Assembly (NCBI GenBank): GCA_025175895.1
Contig: CM046003.1
Location: 31,641,245-31,705,244, forward strand
DNA length: 64,000 nucleotides
Origin: Wurfbainia villosa
Taxonomy: Eukaryota; Streptophyta; Magnoliopsida; Zingiberales; Zingiberaceae
Direction of reading: 5' to 3'
Positions 47,558 through 58,618 of this stretch are shown piece by piece; positions within the stretch are counted from its first letter, which is position 1; each line of letters opens with the position of its first letter. Under the pieces are notes generated by a model. The model worked only from the letters and a program-made list of their open reading frames with translations. It ran no database searches and was not told where the DNA came from. Made by a program: the position numbers and the translations under genes.

Positions 47558-49604
47558 TATTGGTGCAATCAATCTTAGGTCAAGGTTGACCAAGTTCGAG
47601 TGAGACTCGAGTAGAGTTTTGATGTTTGACAATACGCTTGACATTATGACTAGATGGTATGGGATATCCCTAGTCATATGGAGTTGTTGACCGAGAAGTC
47701 AAGGAGGTTAAGGTTGACCAAAGACTTGATGAGTAAAGTCCAATCGGGAGTTGGCAAGGAAAGTCCATATACTTGGCAAGGAAAAGTCCAAGTATAGATA
47801 CTTGACAAGAGAAAGTCCAAATATGGAGACTTGGCAAGTGAAGTCCTGGTAGATTGAGAAGATAGTTCTTGGTAAGTGATGTCTCGACAGATCGAGGAGA
47901 TCGTGCTTGGCAAGTGAAGTCTCGATAGATCGAGAAGATCGTGCTTGATGAGTGAAGTCTCGATAGAACAAAGAGATCATGCTTAGTAAGTGAAGTCCCA
48001 GTAGGTCAAGGGTGGCTATGCTTGGTAGGTGAAGTTTTGACAGGTCTGAAAGACTGTGCTTGGCGAGGGAAGACCCGACCGATCAAGGAGAGCTTGGCAA
48101 GAGAAGTCCTAGTGGGTCACGGTTGATCAAATGTTAGGCAAGGGAGATTCCAGCAGATCAAGAGTGATCAGATGTTGGATAAGGAAAGTCTTGGTAGGTT
48201 GAGGTCAATCGGATACTAGGTGAAGTAAGAGTCAGCTTGAAAATAGGCTGAGACTGAGCTATCAGTCGACTATTAATAGTGCTTGGGCAAGCATTGAGTT
48301 CAGAACTCAACTGCCAACTCAACTGGTTGAACAGTCGACTGATAGAGTTGATTAGTCGACTAATGGCAAAGAGTAGACGATTGGTGTCACTGTTTGAGAA
48401 GTCATAGAGTTCAGAACTCGATTAGCTAAGGTTAGTCGATTGGTGACACTGTAGTAGGGAACAAAAAGGGTGGTAGTTGATTGATATGCAAGAAGCAATG
48501 ATTGGTGTTACTGTGACTAGGTACAGAAGGTTAGGAACTACATGGACCAGTCGACTAATGGCTTGGCAATTGACTAATAGACAATGGCAGTCGACTAATG
48601 AACCAGAATCTGATGTAGATCATGTCGTTGGAGAGCAATGATCAATTGACCAGTCGACTGGGGATAAGGCTAGTCAATTGGTAGGCAGAAATCAACTTGA
48701 TGAAGACTCTATAAAAGAGGGTTTCGTGGAGATTTCTAGGGGTTGATTCTCAGAGACTTTGAAGGAGATTTGCTGCTGTATTTCAGGCCTTCCAAGACAT
48801 TCTAAAGTAACAAAATACAAGCAAGCAAGATCACAATAGTATAAAGTGTTTTGATTCTAGTTTTCATTTCACTTGTATATTTTGTATTTGGTTGCATTTT
48901 TTGTACAAGCTCCAGGTTGCAAGAGGTTTATTCACCTCCGGAAGGTTTCTGAGAAGGAGGAAATGATAGTGGGACTATTGGTAGGAGCTAGGTCGTGGAG
49001 TAGGAATTGAGGATTTTGTGAAGGCTATCGTGAAGGATGAAGAGTCACGGACTCGAGGGATTTGAGAGGTGTGAGGTTGATGGAGGTGACTAGAAGGCTT
49101 AGGTTTATGCTATGGGTGAGTATCAAGTATAAGGGGATCATACTTAGGATAAATCATAGCCTAGACCTAAGCCTTCTAGTCACCTCTATCAGTCTCATGT
49201 CTCTCAGATCCCTCAAGTCCGCGACTCTTCATCCTTCGTATTAGCCTTCAGGTGCTTCCATTGGCTATGTCATACTAACCGGTCCTTTGCCAAGGTTCAT
49301 TTGGACTTATGCCACCAAGACCCATACTTGTACTTTACGCTGCCAAACTTACACCCTTGACTTTCACATTGTCATGATTCATTTGGACTTATGCTGCCAA
49401 GACCAATGCTTGAACTTTACGCCGCCAAACCACATAAAATCGGTTTGTATTTGTGTATTGTTTCATTTTTGTTTGTTTTTTGTTTCCAGTGCGCATTAAC
49501 CTCTTGTAGACAAGTACGAACATGCGAACACAATTGAAAGAGGAATGAGGTCGATTGAAATGCTATTCACTCCCCCCCCCCTCTAGCGCACGAAGGTCCT
49601 AACA
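47558..49604 (+). repeat. 3' LTR of B'
   Basis: 2047 bp, starts TATTGGTGCAATC (one base off TGTTGG) and ends GGTCCTAACA. Contains an AAGTCC-type minisatellite (47740-48200) and GTCGAC motifs (48260-48680). The 3' part (48890-49604) resembles 60600-60933 of LTR E, including CCCCCTCTAGCGCAC near the end. Confidence 0.82.
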
Positions 49605-51079
49605 GAGTTGATGAAGAAGACCACTGCCTACCTTGGTGGAGAAGATATATGGGTGGCGGTGCTTGGTGGGAGGAACCGACAGACTACAGGAGGAAGAAGA
49701 AGAGATGATGCATGTGTTCTTTTGTGATGAAGGAGGATGGTTGCCACATTAATAATCAAATCCCAACTCTCATCCAACGACTGAGATTGCTCTGAATTAT
49801 AATGAATGGATCTAATCATATTTGAACGGACAATCATGATCAACTTGATCTGGATGAAAGTTTGAGATGTATATATCTGAGTGTATGAACCGGATCTCTC
49901 CAAATCTAGATAGATGACTCAGAATCAATTAATCTCATTGGATGGTCAGGATTGAGTAGATTTGGATCCTGATTAAATTGCTTTAGATTTTGATGAAGGG
50001 TCTAGATTAATCCAGCTTGAAATGCCTCTTATAACCCCAGAATAGGCCACATTTGATCTAATTCGAGTCTAGCCACGACTCATTTTTTGATCTCTCACAA
50101 ACAAAGTACAAAATTTGTATATAAGTCCATAAATTTAGGAAAATTTATAATTAAGTTCAAAATAGATTAAAACTCATAAAATATGTTAAGAATCAATAAT
50201 TAATCACATGAGAGAGCAAAAAGTATTAAATCTATAAGCCAAAATAATATACTAAAATATTGTTATCAATTAACCAAGGTTTTAAGTACATATTGAGCAC
50301 CTATGATTGATTTCACCTATTTATAAAAGCTAACTTGCACTCACGATAGCAGTTAGTTTTCTATAAAGTTGTGCTCCTTTTTTTAAAGGCATTTCAAGTT
50401 AAGTTTTGAGTATAAAGATTTGACATTGCACCGTGTAGTAAAACTAAAACTTAATTAAAAATCCTTTTAAGTTTGAAAAATGGAGTTCTTAGTTTGCCAT
50501 GAACTTCTAAGGCAAATAAAATTTAGTATGAATTCATGGGTGCAAATGTGCTAACTTACACCCTGAAGGTCCCTCTCGTCGGTCCTACAACGATGAGAGA
50601 ACTTAATATGAATTCACAATACATATATAGCGTTAACATAGTACAATATTAAAATAGTACTTCTAAAAAGTGATTGGAACTCTAATAGAAATATCTTAAA
50701 CCTTGTTCTGATGAACAATTTAACTATTATGATAACAATTATTGTTATATATGAACTTACAGCTTGAATATGCTCCACGAGAAATTTAATCAAATTATTA
50801 GTAAAAAAAAATATAATGTAAATGTGTAGATAAGAATAATTTTCATATTTTTGGCTTTTCATTGCACCAAGAACTTCTCGGAGGCACTCCTTTTCTCTAT
50901 GTTAATGATCTTTACTCTCCTATATTTACTCTTCCATAATGAAACCAATCTAGTAATTATTTTATAGAATTTTTCAAACTAATGTTGCACCAAGAACTTC
51001 TCCAAGTCTGAGTACTCTCAAACTATAACACATCTGAGAGACATAATGTACCATCATTTCTAATCTTTATCAATGACAA
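49605..51079. other. Intergenic stretch, no gene seen
   Basis: AT-rich after about 49730, with only short frames. Contains an 18-base direct repeat TTGCACCAAGAACTTCTC (about 50863-50880 and 50985-51002). Possibly old transposon or true intergenic DNA. Confidence 0.5.
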
Positions 51080-51867
51080 TAAATATTCCTAACATTAATG
51101 GGATAATAGTCTTTGAGCTTGTAGTGCTGAATGAAGGATATCCCATCATCCTTAGTCCCAACGAATTCTCACAAATGTTGATCCAATTGTCAAAAGGTTA
51201 CTACTCTTGCTCGGCAGTCAACTTTAGCATGATAAGTGGTTAACTAGTCCATGTCAAGGATGATGTCAAACTCCACCATTTCAAGAACTTGAAGATCTAC
51301 CGTAAGACTATGTTTGCCAAAATCTAAAGGGCATTCATTGACTTCTTGGGTGGTGATCAACACCTCACCTGACGGCAAAAATATAGCTAACCCACATGAT
51401 CGAATTGTAGGAACTCTCCTAATCTTGTCCAAAAATGCTCTAGATATAAATGAATGTGAACTAACCGTATCAATCACTATATCACCCAAAGTGGAATAAA
51501 CTGAAACTATACCTTGAATGACCGATCCTTCAACCCCTGTGCCTACTTTCTAGTAATTGCAAAAACACATCCAACCTCTGAACTAGTTGGTTGTGTCCTC
51601 GGATTAGCAGTGGAGTGTCTCCATTCTTGTTGAATTTGACTCTGAGGCACTAATATTGTCTGCTGAGCCTGAAGGCAACAGGTATGATTGAGCATTGTTG
51701 GTAAATACAACTATGCTAGAAATACTGGATCGTACGCCACTAGGGAAGTAGAGTACTGAATAACTATCGACATCGCTACATGCTCCATACCCTGCAAATG
51801 GTATAGTTGTGCTTGAGGAGGTAGATTGCTACTGGTGTGATGACGCAGTATTCAGTGATGATCTTTG
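51080..51867 (-). pseudogene. Gypsy gag-protease fragment
   Basis: Minus-strand frame 51244-51489 is a Ty3/gypsy retropepsin: VIDTVSSHSFISRAFL (the catalytic Asp is present, but DTV replaces the usual D-S/T-G), CGLAIFLPSGEVLITTQ, ECPLDFGKHSLTVDLQVLEM and FDIILDMD. Text at 51540-51860 resembles the gag part of G at 5860-6130. Related to G but more decayed; no LTR is seen next to it. The right side is cut by an LTR start at 51868. Confidence 0.78.
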
Positions 51868-52248
51868 TGTTGGTGCAATTAGCCCCGGTCATGATTGACC
51901 AGACTTGAGTAGTGTTTTGATATTTGACAATGTGCTCGAGTGGGACTTGAGTTGGAGTTGGGTTTGAGTATGGATGATAATATGAATATGGGATAGTATG
52001 AGACATCATTAGTCATATGGAGATAAGCATGAAGTCAAAGAGGTCAAGATTGACCAGATACTTGACAAGGGAGAAATCCAAGTCGGTTAAGGGTGACTGG
52101 ACACTTGGTATTGGAAAGTCCAACTGGGAGTTGGCAAGGGAAATCCAAATCGGTCAAGGGAGACTGGACACTTGGTAAAGTGAAGTCTCGGCAGGTCACG
52201 GGGTGACTGTACTTGGCATAGGAAGTCTTGATAGGTCTGAGAGACCAT
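51868..52248 (+). repeat. Truncated LTR start of the B/E family
   Basis: Starts TGTTGGTGCAATTAGCC and follows the family pattern (TGACCAGACTTGAGTAGTG...). It breaks off at 52249 where a second LTR start begins. Confidence 0.7.
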
Positions 52249-52841
52249 TGTTGGTGCAATAGGCCCCGAGTCAATATTGACCAAATTCAAGTGGGACTCG
52301 AGTAGTGTTTTGAATTTTGTCAATACGGTTGAATATGTTTTGACTATATGACAAGTGGATGATTGGAATATCCAAAGTCATATGGGGGAGATTATTTGAG
52401 AGAGATTGTTGGAGCAATCAAACCTCAGGTCAAGGTTGACTAGACTCGAGTGAAACTCGAGGGGAAGTCCAAGTTTAGATACTTAGCATGGAAAGTCCAA
52501 GAATGGTCTTGGCATGGAAGTCCATGTTTGGATACTTTGCATGGAAAGTCCAAGAATGGTTTTGGCATGGAAAGTCCAAGTTTGAAGTCTTGACAAGGAA
52601 AGTCCAAGTTTGAAGTCTTAGCATGGAAAGTCCAAGTTTGAAGTCTTGGTAGGGAAAGTCCAAGTTTGAAGTCTTGGCAAGGAAAGTCCAAGTTTGAAGT
52701 TTTGGCCACATAAGTCCAAGTGTGTAGTCTTGGCGGTGAAAGTCCAAGCATTAAGGCTTGGCAATGGAAAAAAATCTAAGGGTGTAGTCTTGGCGGCATA
52801 AGTCCAAGCATGTGGTCTTGGTGGTGTAAGTACAAGGGTGA
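52249..52841 (+). repeat. LTR of element E, first part
   Basis: Starts TGTTGGTGCAATAGGCC, with the inner TGTTGGAGCAATC at about 52407 as in LTR B, then an AAGTCCAAG minisatellite (52460-52830). Interrupted by CACTA element 1, resuming at 59808; the summed length, about 1.72 kb, equals LTR B. Confidence 0.82.
52839..52841. repeat. Target-site duplication TGA (left) of CACTA 1
   Basis: TGA before CACTAC; also at 59805-59807. Confidence 0.8.
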
Positions 52842-52859
52842 CACTACAAAAAAATGAGG

Positions 52860-53290
52860 CATTTGGATCGGAAATTTAGAAGCGGTTGGGAAAATGATGG
52901 TAAAGGAGGGGCTTTTAGAAGCGGTTTTCTTAACCGGTGCTAATACCGCTTCAATTGATTTTTTTTTTGAAGCGGATGATTTTTCGATTCTGTTGCGTAT
53001 GTTTAGAATCGGTTAACAAACGACTTTATATAAATTTTATAGGAGCGGTTATTAACCGCTCCTATTGCTTTAGGAGCGGTTTTAACCGCTCCTAATACCG
53101 CTTCAATATACCATTTTTTGAAGCGGATAATTTTCCGATTCTGTTTAAGATATTTAGAATCGGTAATTATAACCGCTCCTAATACCGCTTCAATTGAACA
53201 TTTTTTTTTTAATTTTTCCGATTCTGTTCGGTTTATTTAGAATCGATTTGTATAATAATTTTAGGATCGTTTAATAACCGCTCCTAAAGG
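52860..53290. repeat. 5' subterminal repeats of CACTA 1
   Basis: Many short direct and inverted AGAAGCGG / AGGAGCGGTT / AACCGCTCCT units, including a near-perfect palindrome TAGGAGCGGTTTTAACCGCT at about 53072-53098. Confidence 0.88.
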
Positions 53291-53974
53291 TTTATAAAAA
53301 GAGGTATTATTGTCTATTCTCTCAAAACCCTAAGCAGCCGTACGTCTTGGATTAAAGGGGTGGTCGTATCTTAGATTTTATTTTCCAAAAAATCCTAGCT
53401 AGCCGGTTTGGATTTAAGGAGTGTATTATTTTCCAATTTCATCTCTCTGTTTCTGCAGTCTTCTCTATTCTAGCGGTCCATCAAATCAATTGCGCCCTAG
53501 TTTCATCTGGCCTGCTACTTCTTTGTCATAAGCCTTTGATTTTGTTTGTGGAGGTAATTTCTTTGTTTAATTTTTATTATGTGATAAATTTTTTAAGTAT
53601 TAATGGTGACAAAATTATAATCGATTAGAGTTTGTCTTTTTTTATGAATCCTTTGATTTATCTTTTTTCAAGTTATTTGTATTGTTTTTCAAATTTATTA
53701 TTATATTTTGTGTATTATATTTTGTTTATTATGCTAAGCTTTATTTTCATTTTTTTTTTCCTCTAAATTGAATAATATAAAAGATTTCTCATGATTTTTT
53801 TATTTTATGAAATCATTCTATTTATATATTTGAAAATTTATATTTAGGAATTGTATTTTTATGTTTGTTAAATTCCTTAAAATTGGTATGTGTTTATCTA
53901 CAAATGTTTATTTAATTTTGATATATCATATTTCAATGTGTAAATGTTTAAAAATTATTGAACAGGATCAAATC
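53291..53974 (+). other. 5' untranslated/intron-like region of CACTA 1
   Basis: T-rich with a few short frames. An AG-GATCAAATC acceptor-like site lies just before the TNP2 ATG at 53975. No protein signature. Confidence 0.5.
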
Positions 53975-55199
53975 ATGCAGAAGGAATGGATGGCTGCCCC
54001 ACATGGCAGTCTTGAGTATCGAGTGGGAATTCTATATTTTTTACGTTATGCATTTGGTGATGCAACTCAAGAAGTGACAAGACCATGTCCTTGTTGCAAA
54101 TGCATAAACTCATTGAGTCATGATCGAGAGACAATACATGAGCATCTGATGATAAATGGTATCTTACAAGATTATCGAATATGGAATTTTCATGGAGAAA
54201 ATCTAATTGTACAAGATCACGATAACAACCAACTTCGAGATTTAGCGCAACAAGTTCCTGAAGTAACTAGCCATGAACCCTTGGTACAAGAAATGTTGAA
54301 TGATGCATTTGGAATGCATGAAGGATCTGCAAGTAATGAAAACTGTATTGGAGCATCGACTAGTAATATACCGACGGAGTCTAGTGTGAAAGATTTTTAT
54401 CGACTAATAGAGGAAGGGAAACAACAACTATATACCGGATGCACAGAGTTTTCTAAACTGACATTCCTTATTGAGTTATTTCAATTAAAAGTTAGTGGAA
54501 AATGGAGTGATAAGTCATTTACAGCATTGTTGGACTTCCTGCTGAAGCTCAAGTGCCTAAGTCTTTTTATGAAGCAAAGAAATTAATTTCTAGTTTAGGA
54601 CTTCATTATGAAAAAATACACGCTTGTCCAAATGATTGCATGATTTATTGGGGGGAAAGTGAGAATGAACAGGCTTGCAAAGTGTGTAACCTTTCAAGAT
54701 GGAAAAATTTACAGAAATCATCTAGGAGGTCATATAAAGGTGGAAAAAACGTCTTGTGGTTAATATTCCAGCCAAAGTCTTTTGGTATTTTCCATTGAAA
54801 CCAAGATTGCAATGATTATTCATGTCATCCAAGACGTCTGAAAGTATGCAATGGCATTTCAAAAAATGAGTTTTGGATGGAAATCTAAGGCATCCAGCTG
54901 ATTCTCGAGCGTGGAAGGAATTTGATGAACGACATTGTGAATTTGCATCTGATCCTAGAAATGTACGCTTGGGACTTGCTGCTGATGGTTTTAATCCATT
55001 TAAAAATCAAAGCACTGCACATAGTACTTGGCCTATTGTTTTGATGCCTTATAATTTGCCACCTTGGGAATGCATGAAGCCTCATTCTATTATTTTATCC
55101 ACCCTTATTCCAGGTCCAAAAGCACCTGGAAATGATATCGATGTGTATTTACGATTCTTCCACTCTTTTCAAAATGAGAAGAAGATTTTCGAAATTTGA
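53975..55199 (+). pseudogene. TNP2-like CACTA transposase, truncated and frameshifted
   Basis: Would cut and join the transposon ends. The N-terminal transposase-associated domain (MQKEWM, EYRVGILYFLRYAF, CPCCKCIN, IHEHLMINGI, WNFHGE; 53975-54200) is followed by the TNP2 region (LYTGCTEFSKL, KWSDKSFTALLDFLLKL). A frameshift near 54550 leads to SFYEAKKLISSLGLHYEKI and HACPNDCMIYWGESE, another near 54800 to RHPADSRAWKEFDERHCEFA, DPRNVRLGLAADGFNPF and LIPGPKAPGNDIDVYLRFF. It stops at 55199, so most of the catalytic region is missing. Confidence 0.93.
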
Positions 55200-55289
55200 T
55201 AGGCTTGGATTTTAATTAGCACTACTGTCTTTTTTTCGTCAATTTAGAAAAAAATGGTACCAAAAATACAGGTTTGGAAAAGAATGAAT

Positions 55290-55680
55290 CAAAGATTAAC
55301 TTTTAGAAGTGGTCATTTTTGACCGGTTCTATTTGGGACCTTTAGAAGCGGTTTTTGACCGCTCCTAAAGGCCGGTACCAAAAATACAGGTTTGGAACAA
55401 TTAACTTTTAGAAGCGGTCATTTTTGACCGGTTCTATTGGGGACCTTTAGAAGCGGTTTTTGACCGCTCCTAAAGGGCGGTACCGGTTTTTCCACGCAAG
55501 GTTATTGGCAACCTTTAGAAGCGGTATATTTTGATCGGTTCTATTGGTAACATTTAGAAGCGGTAAATTTTGGCCGGTTCTATAGACAAAACCTTTAGAA
55601 GCGGTATATTTGACCGATTCTATTGGAAACTTTTCCGGAGCGGTTTTCGACCGCTCCTAAAGGTCGTCCTTTAGGTTAAT
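55290..55680. repeat. Internal array of subterminal-type repeats in CACTA 1
   Basis: At least ten AGAAGCGGT / ACCGCTCCTAAAG units lie right after the truncated TNP2 frame, in the middle of the element. Confidence 0.88.
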
Positions 55681-55995
55681 TTCCCTCTTCTTCGACGAAA
55701 TTTTTTTCGTATTCCCGCGGCTATATCTCCGTCTCCAGCTCCCGAAATCCGTCTCCCGTCTCGGAAAAACCTAACGAGCCCGCTGTCCGTCTCGCATTCA
55801 TCTCCTCGGCCACGGCCGCAGCTATCTCTCGCCGCCACGGCCGCATTATCTCTCTTTGCCACGCGGCTTCTCTCACAATCATCTCTCACCCGCACCGCAG
55901 CCTCCATAAGGGCTAATTGCCGTCCGCCGCACTGCCCCTCAAAGAGCTGAGGCGCGCCAGTAGGGCCGCACACCGAGGGCCACCAGTAGGGCCGC
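55681..55995. other. GC-rich island in CACTA 1, possible captured exon or UTR
   Basis: About 300 bases markedly richer in GC (CGCCGCCACGGCCGC and similar) than AT-rich flanks. Both strands have open frames of about 100 codons with simple Ser/Pro/Arg composition. Not recognised; possibly a captured host 5' exon or leader. Confidence 0.4.
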
Positions 55996-56973
55996 AAGTA
56001 ATATTTAGCCCTAAAACTTTACACCCCAATTCTTCAATTTAACATGTATACCTATAGATCTTATTCTATGAACGTCTTCATATCAAATCAACTTATTTTC
56101 TCCTATTTTGTTATTGTAATCGCCTAATTGCCCCATAATATATTTTTAAATTTTATTCTATACGATATATTCATCTCAACGTTCATATCTCTACCACATT
56201 AGTTTTTTAATATGTGATTTTCTGATTGACCATCATATTATCATTAAGACAACTCTTGCCCCAATCTTGTAAAATTTTTCTTTTAGCCTTAGAGACCCAT
56301 GATTATCGCATGGCTCTGGAAGCTAATTTCCATTTCAATCCCACACTTATCCTCCTATTAATGGTATTTTCATCAAAATCAACTTGTAATAGATATTGTT
56401 TGTATTTCCTTTATGTTCTTTTACAAATCCTGTTATTTTAAGTTATCTATCTGAGCTTGGTAAGAACTCAAAACATTAGAAGGGGTTGATAACCTTTTTA
56501 GTAAACAAGCTTGTTATTTTAAGTTATCTATCTTATTAGTTTGTTTAGCTTACCATATTATATGCTACTCTTATGCTACCTATGCAATGGGAAATAGGAT
56601 AATTTTTCTATTAGTTTGTAACTGATTTTTGCAATCGATCTAATTGTTGCACGATATTACTGATTTTTGTTTCCATTTAAGTTTCAGTTCAAATTTGGAT
56701 TGTTGGTATAAACTTTCATCCTTAGTGGGTGTGTGTGCTCACATTTTATTAACTATAGATTTTGTTAATTGTTCATCATGAAAATATCACCAAAGTTGAT
56801 TATGCTTTTCATCTTTTGGCAATCTTTCAATTGTTGTCACTTTGATTTCTTATTAGTTTGTTTAGCTTACCATATTATATGCTACTCTTATGCTACCTAT
56901 GCAATGGGAAATAGGATAATTTTTCTATTAGTTTGTAACTGATTTCTATATTATTTTTAGGTAACTTTCGAAA
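55996..56973 (+). other. AT-rich stretch with a 100-bp direct repeat
   Basis: No gene. A segment from about TTATTAGTTTGTTTAGCTTA to AGTTTGTAACTGATTT occurs at about 56533-56628 and again at about 56850-56945. Confidence 0.65.
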
Positions 56974-57593
56974 ATGGCAAACAAAAGAATGCGAAAGCTA
57001 CTCCAAAATAGTCAAAGACGATCTAGGGGAGAAGAATCAATTAATAGAAGAGTTGATGATGAAAATGAATCACAAGACACAACATCCCATTCACCATTAG
57101 AGATACAAAATGATACACAAAATCATGAGGTTAATGAGCAAGGTGAAATTTTTTTTTGGATATGAATAGTGATTAGTTTTGCAACACCAAGTTTTTGGAA
57201 AATTATATTTTTCAGAGGAAAATGAGGCCATGTCTTCATCCCAAGCTCAACAAATAAGACGTGAAAAGACTATTATGAGAGATATTCATGCTTTACATCC
57301 TGATCATGTGCTAGTAGTGAAATTCAATGAAAGGGGACAACCTTACGGTGATTTACAACCGACACTTGCAAATTTTATTGGGACTATTGCACGGAATGGA
57401 CTTGTGTTGCCTCTAAACTTTTTAGATTGGAGAAAAATACCGACAAATCGCTTGAATGATGCATGGGACCTTACATATGTTTATAGATGTTATAATTTAT
57501 TATAAATTTTTGTGTCAGAGAACTTCAAAAATCAATAGAGAAAATGCAAACAAAAAGAAAGGGACCCATGCACAAGGGAGAAAAGCGGTTAGT
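56974..57593 (+). pseudogene. Transposase_24-like second CACTA gene
   Basis: 56974 starts MANKRMRKLLQNSQRRSRGE, a basic/acidic N-terminal region. A slip in a T-run (about 57148-57160) breaks the frame. The next frame (57179-57505) has HPDHVLVVKFNERGQPYGDL, LANFIGTIARNGLVLPLNFL and DWRKIPTNRLNDAWDL, as in the plant Transposase_24 / TNP1-like family. Homology continues past the stop as TSKINRENANKKKGTHAQGRK (to about 57593), followed by a GT donor-like site. Such proteins bind CACTA subterminal repeats (family knowledge). Its 3' end runs into the captured polymerase eta exons. Confidence 0.8.
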
Positions 57594-57656
57594 TTCCTTT
57601 CTTTTCTAATTTCTTATCTTTATTTACGTAGAAGTTCTAAATATCACTGGTCTCAG

Positions 57657-57768
57657 TTCTATGCGTGGAGATGAGGCCAAAATGGTATGCCCAAATATCC
57701 AATTAATTCAAGTTCCTGTTGCACGGGGTAAAGCCGATTTAAATACGTATAGAGATGCTGGTTCTGAG
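57657..57768 (+). pseudogene. POLH-like: Captured DNA polymerase eta, exon 1 of 3
   Basis: Exon after a CAG acceptor, before a GAG|GT donor; 112 nt, open in phase. It encodes SMRGDEAKMVCPNIQLIQVP and VARGKADLNTYRDAGSE, highly similar to plant DNA polymerase eta, the Y-family translesion polymerase for UV photoproducts. It covers the palm/finger region after the first catalytic motif. No upstream exon with the first metal-binding Asp is seen. Confidence 0.9.
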
Positions 57769-57884
57769 GTTTGTTCACTTTATTCTAGGCTTAATCCTTT
57801 TATATGCAGTATTAATAAATGAGTAAAAAAAATCCTGCACTTCTTTGACCAAAGTGAATGTTGGAGGAGATTCTGAATTTGTAG

Positions 57885-58049
57885 GTTGTTTCTATACTTT
57901 CGACCAAAGGGCAATGTGAGCGAGCATCAATTGATGAAGTTTATCTGGATCTTACTGATGCTGCTGAAATGATGCTAACAGAAACACCACCAGAGATGCT
58001 AGACACAATTAATGAAGAGGCTCTGAGGTCACACATATTAGGTCTTAAT
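57885..58049 (+). pseudogene. POLH-like: Captured DNA polymerase eta, exon 2 of 3
   Basis: Exactly 55 codons between GTAG| and |GTAAGA. It includes the catalytic SIDEVYLDLTDA with both acidic residues, preceded by VVSILSTKGQCERA and followed by EALRSHILGLN. Frame is open and in phase with exon 1 (intron 57769-57884) and exon 3. No disabling change seen. Confidence 0.92.
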
Positions 58050-58453
58050 GTAAGATACTCCATACTAGCATACCTTTTTTTTTCTCTATTTTTATCATAG
58101 ATTCTGGGGTTAGCAATTTCATTATATGATATTTGAGATTAAAAAAAAATAGTTTCTTAAAGTACAGAAGTAACTTACCGATGCATCCAATATCACTTCT
58201 GTGCAAAGAAAGAATATTTGAGTGCCCCTTAGTCCTCAGCACATATTGCCGACCTTTTATCAAAGAAATGACTCATGTGTTCATATTGTGCTTGCGTGTG
58301 TGCTTATGTATTAATCCCAGATTTTTTTTTCCATAATATACTTGTGTTAACATTTTTTATTAAAATTTGGTAGGACCACTTTAAACATATTATATTTTTC
58401 TACTTTTTGAAATGATCATCCTGAAAGTGATATGAACTTTTTGTGTTGCTCAG

Positions 58454-58618
58454 GACGGTGATGAAAGGGAAAAGAATGTCAAAGAATGGCTCTGTCGAAG
58501 TGAAGCTGACCATCAGAACAAACTATTAGCTTGTGGTGCCATTATTGTGGCACAACTTCGCATTAAAGTTTTGAGTGAAACAACATTCACATGTTCTGCT
58601 GGCATTGCACACAACAAG
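58454..58618 (+). pseudogene. POLH-like: Captured DNA polymerase eta, exon 3 of 3
   Basis: 55 codons after a CAG acceptor (intron 58050-58453): GDEREKNVKEWLCRSEAD, KLLACGAIIVAQLRIKV, TFTCSAGIAHNK. The real gene continues MLAKL from here; instead the sequence changes to unrelated text at 58619, so this is either the capture breakpoint or an intron whose partner exon is lost. Thumb, little-finger and C-terminal regions are absent, so no working polymerase is possible. Confidence 0.92.

Noticed and set aside
55671..55997. Minus-strand frame of 108 codons, Arg/Gly/Ala-rich
   Set aside because: A GC-rich composition effect; runs into subterminal repeats and no homology recognised. The region is kept as a possible captured leader, not a gene.
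57657..58618. A functional DNA polymerase eta gene
   Set aside because: Only three exons; no N-terminal catalytic motif, little-finger domain or C-terminus, and it is enclosed by transposon sequence.
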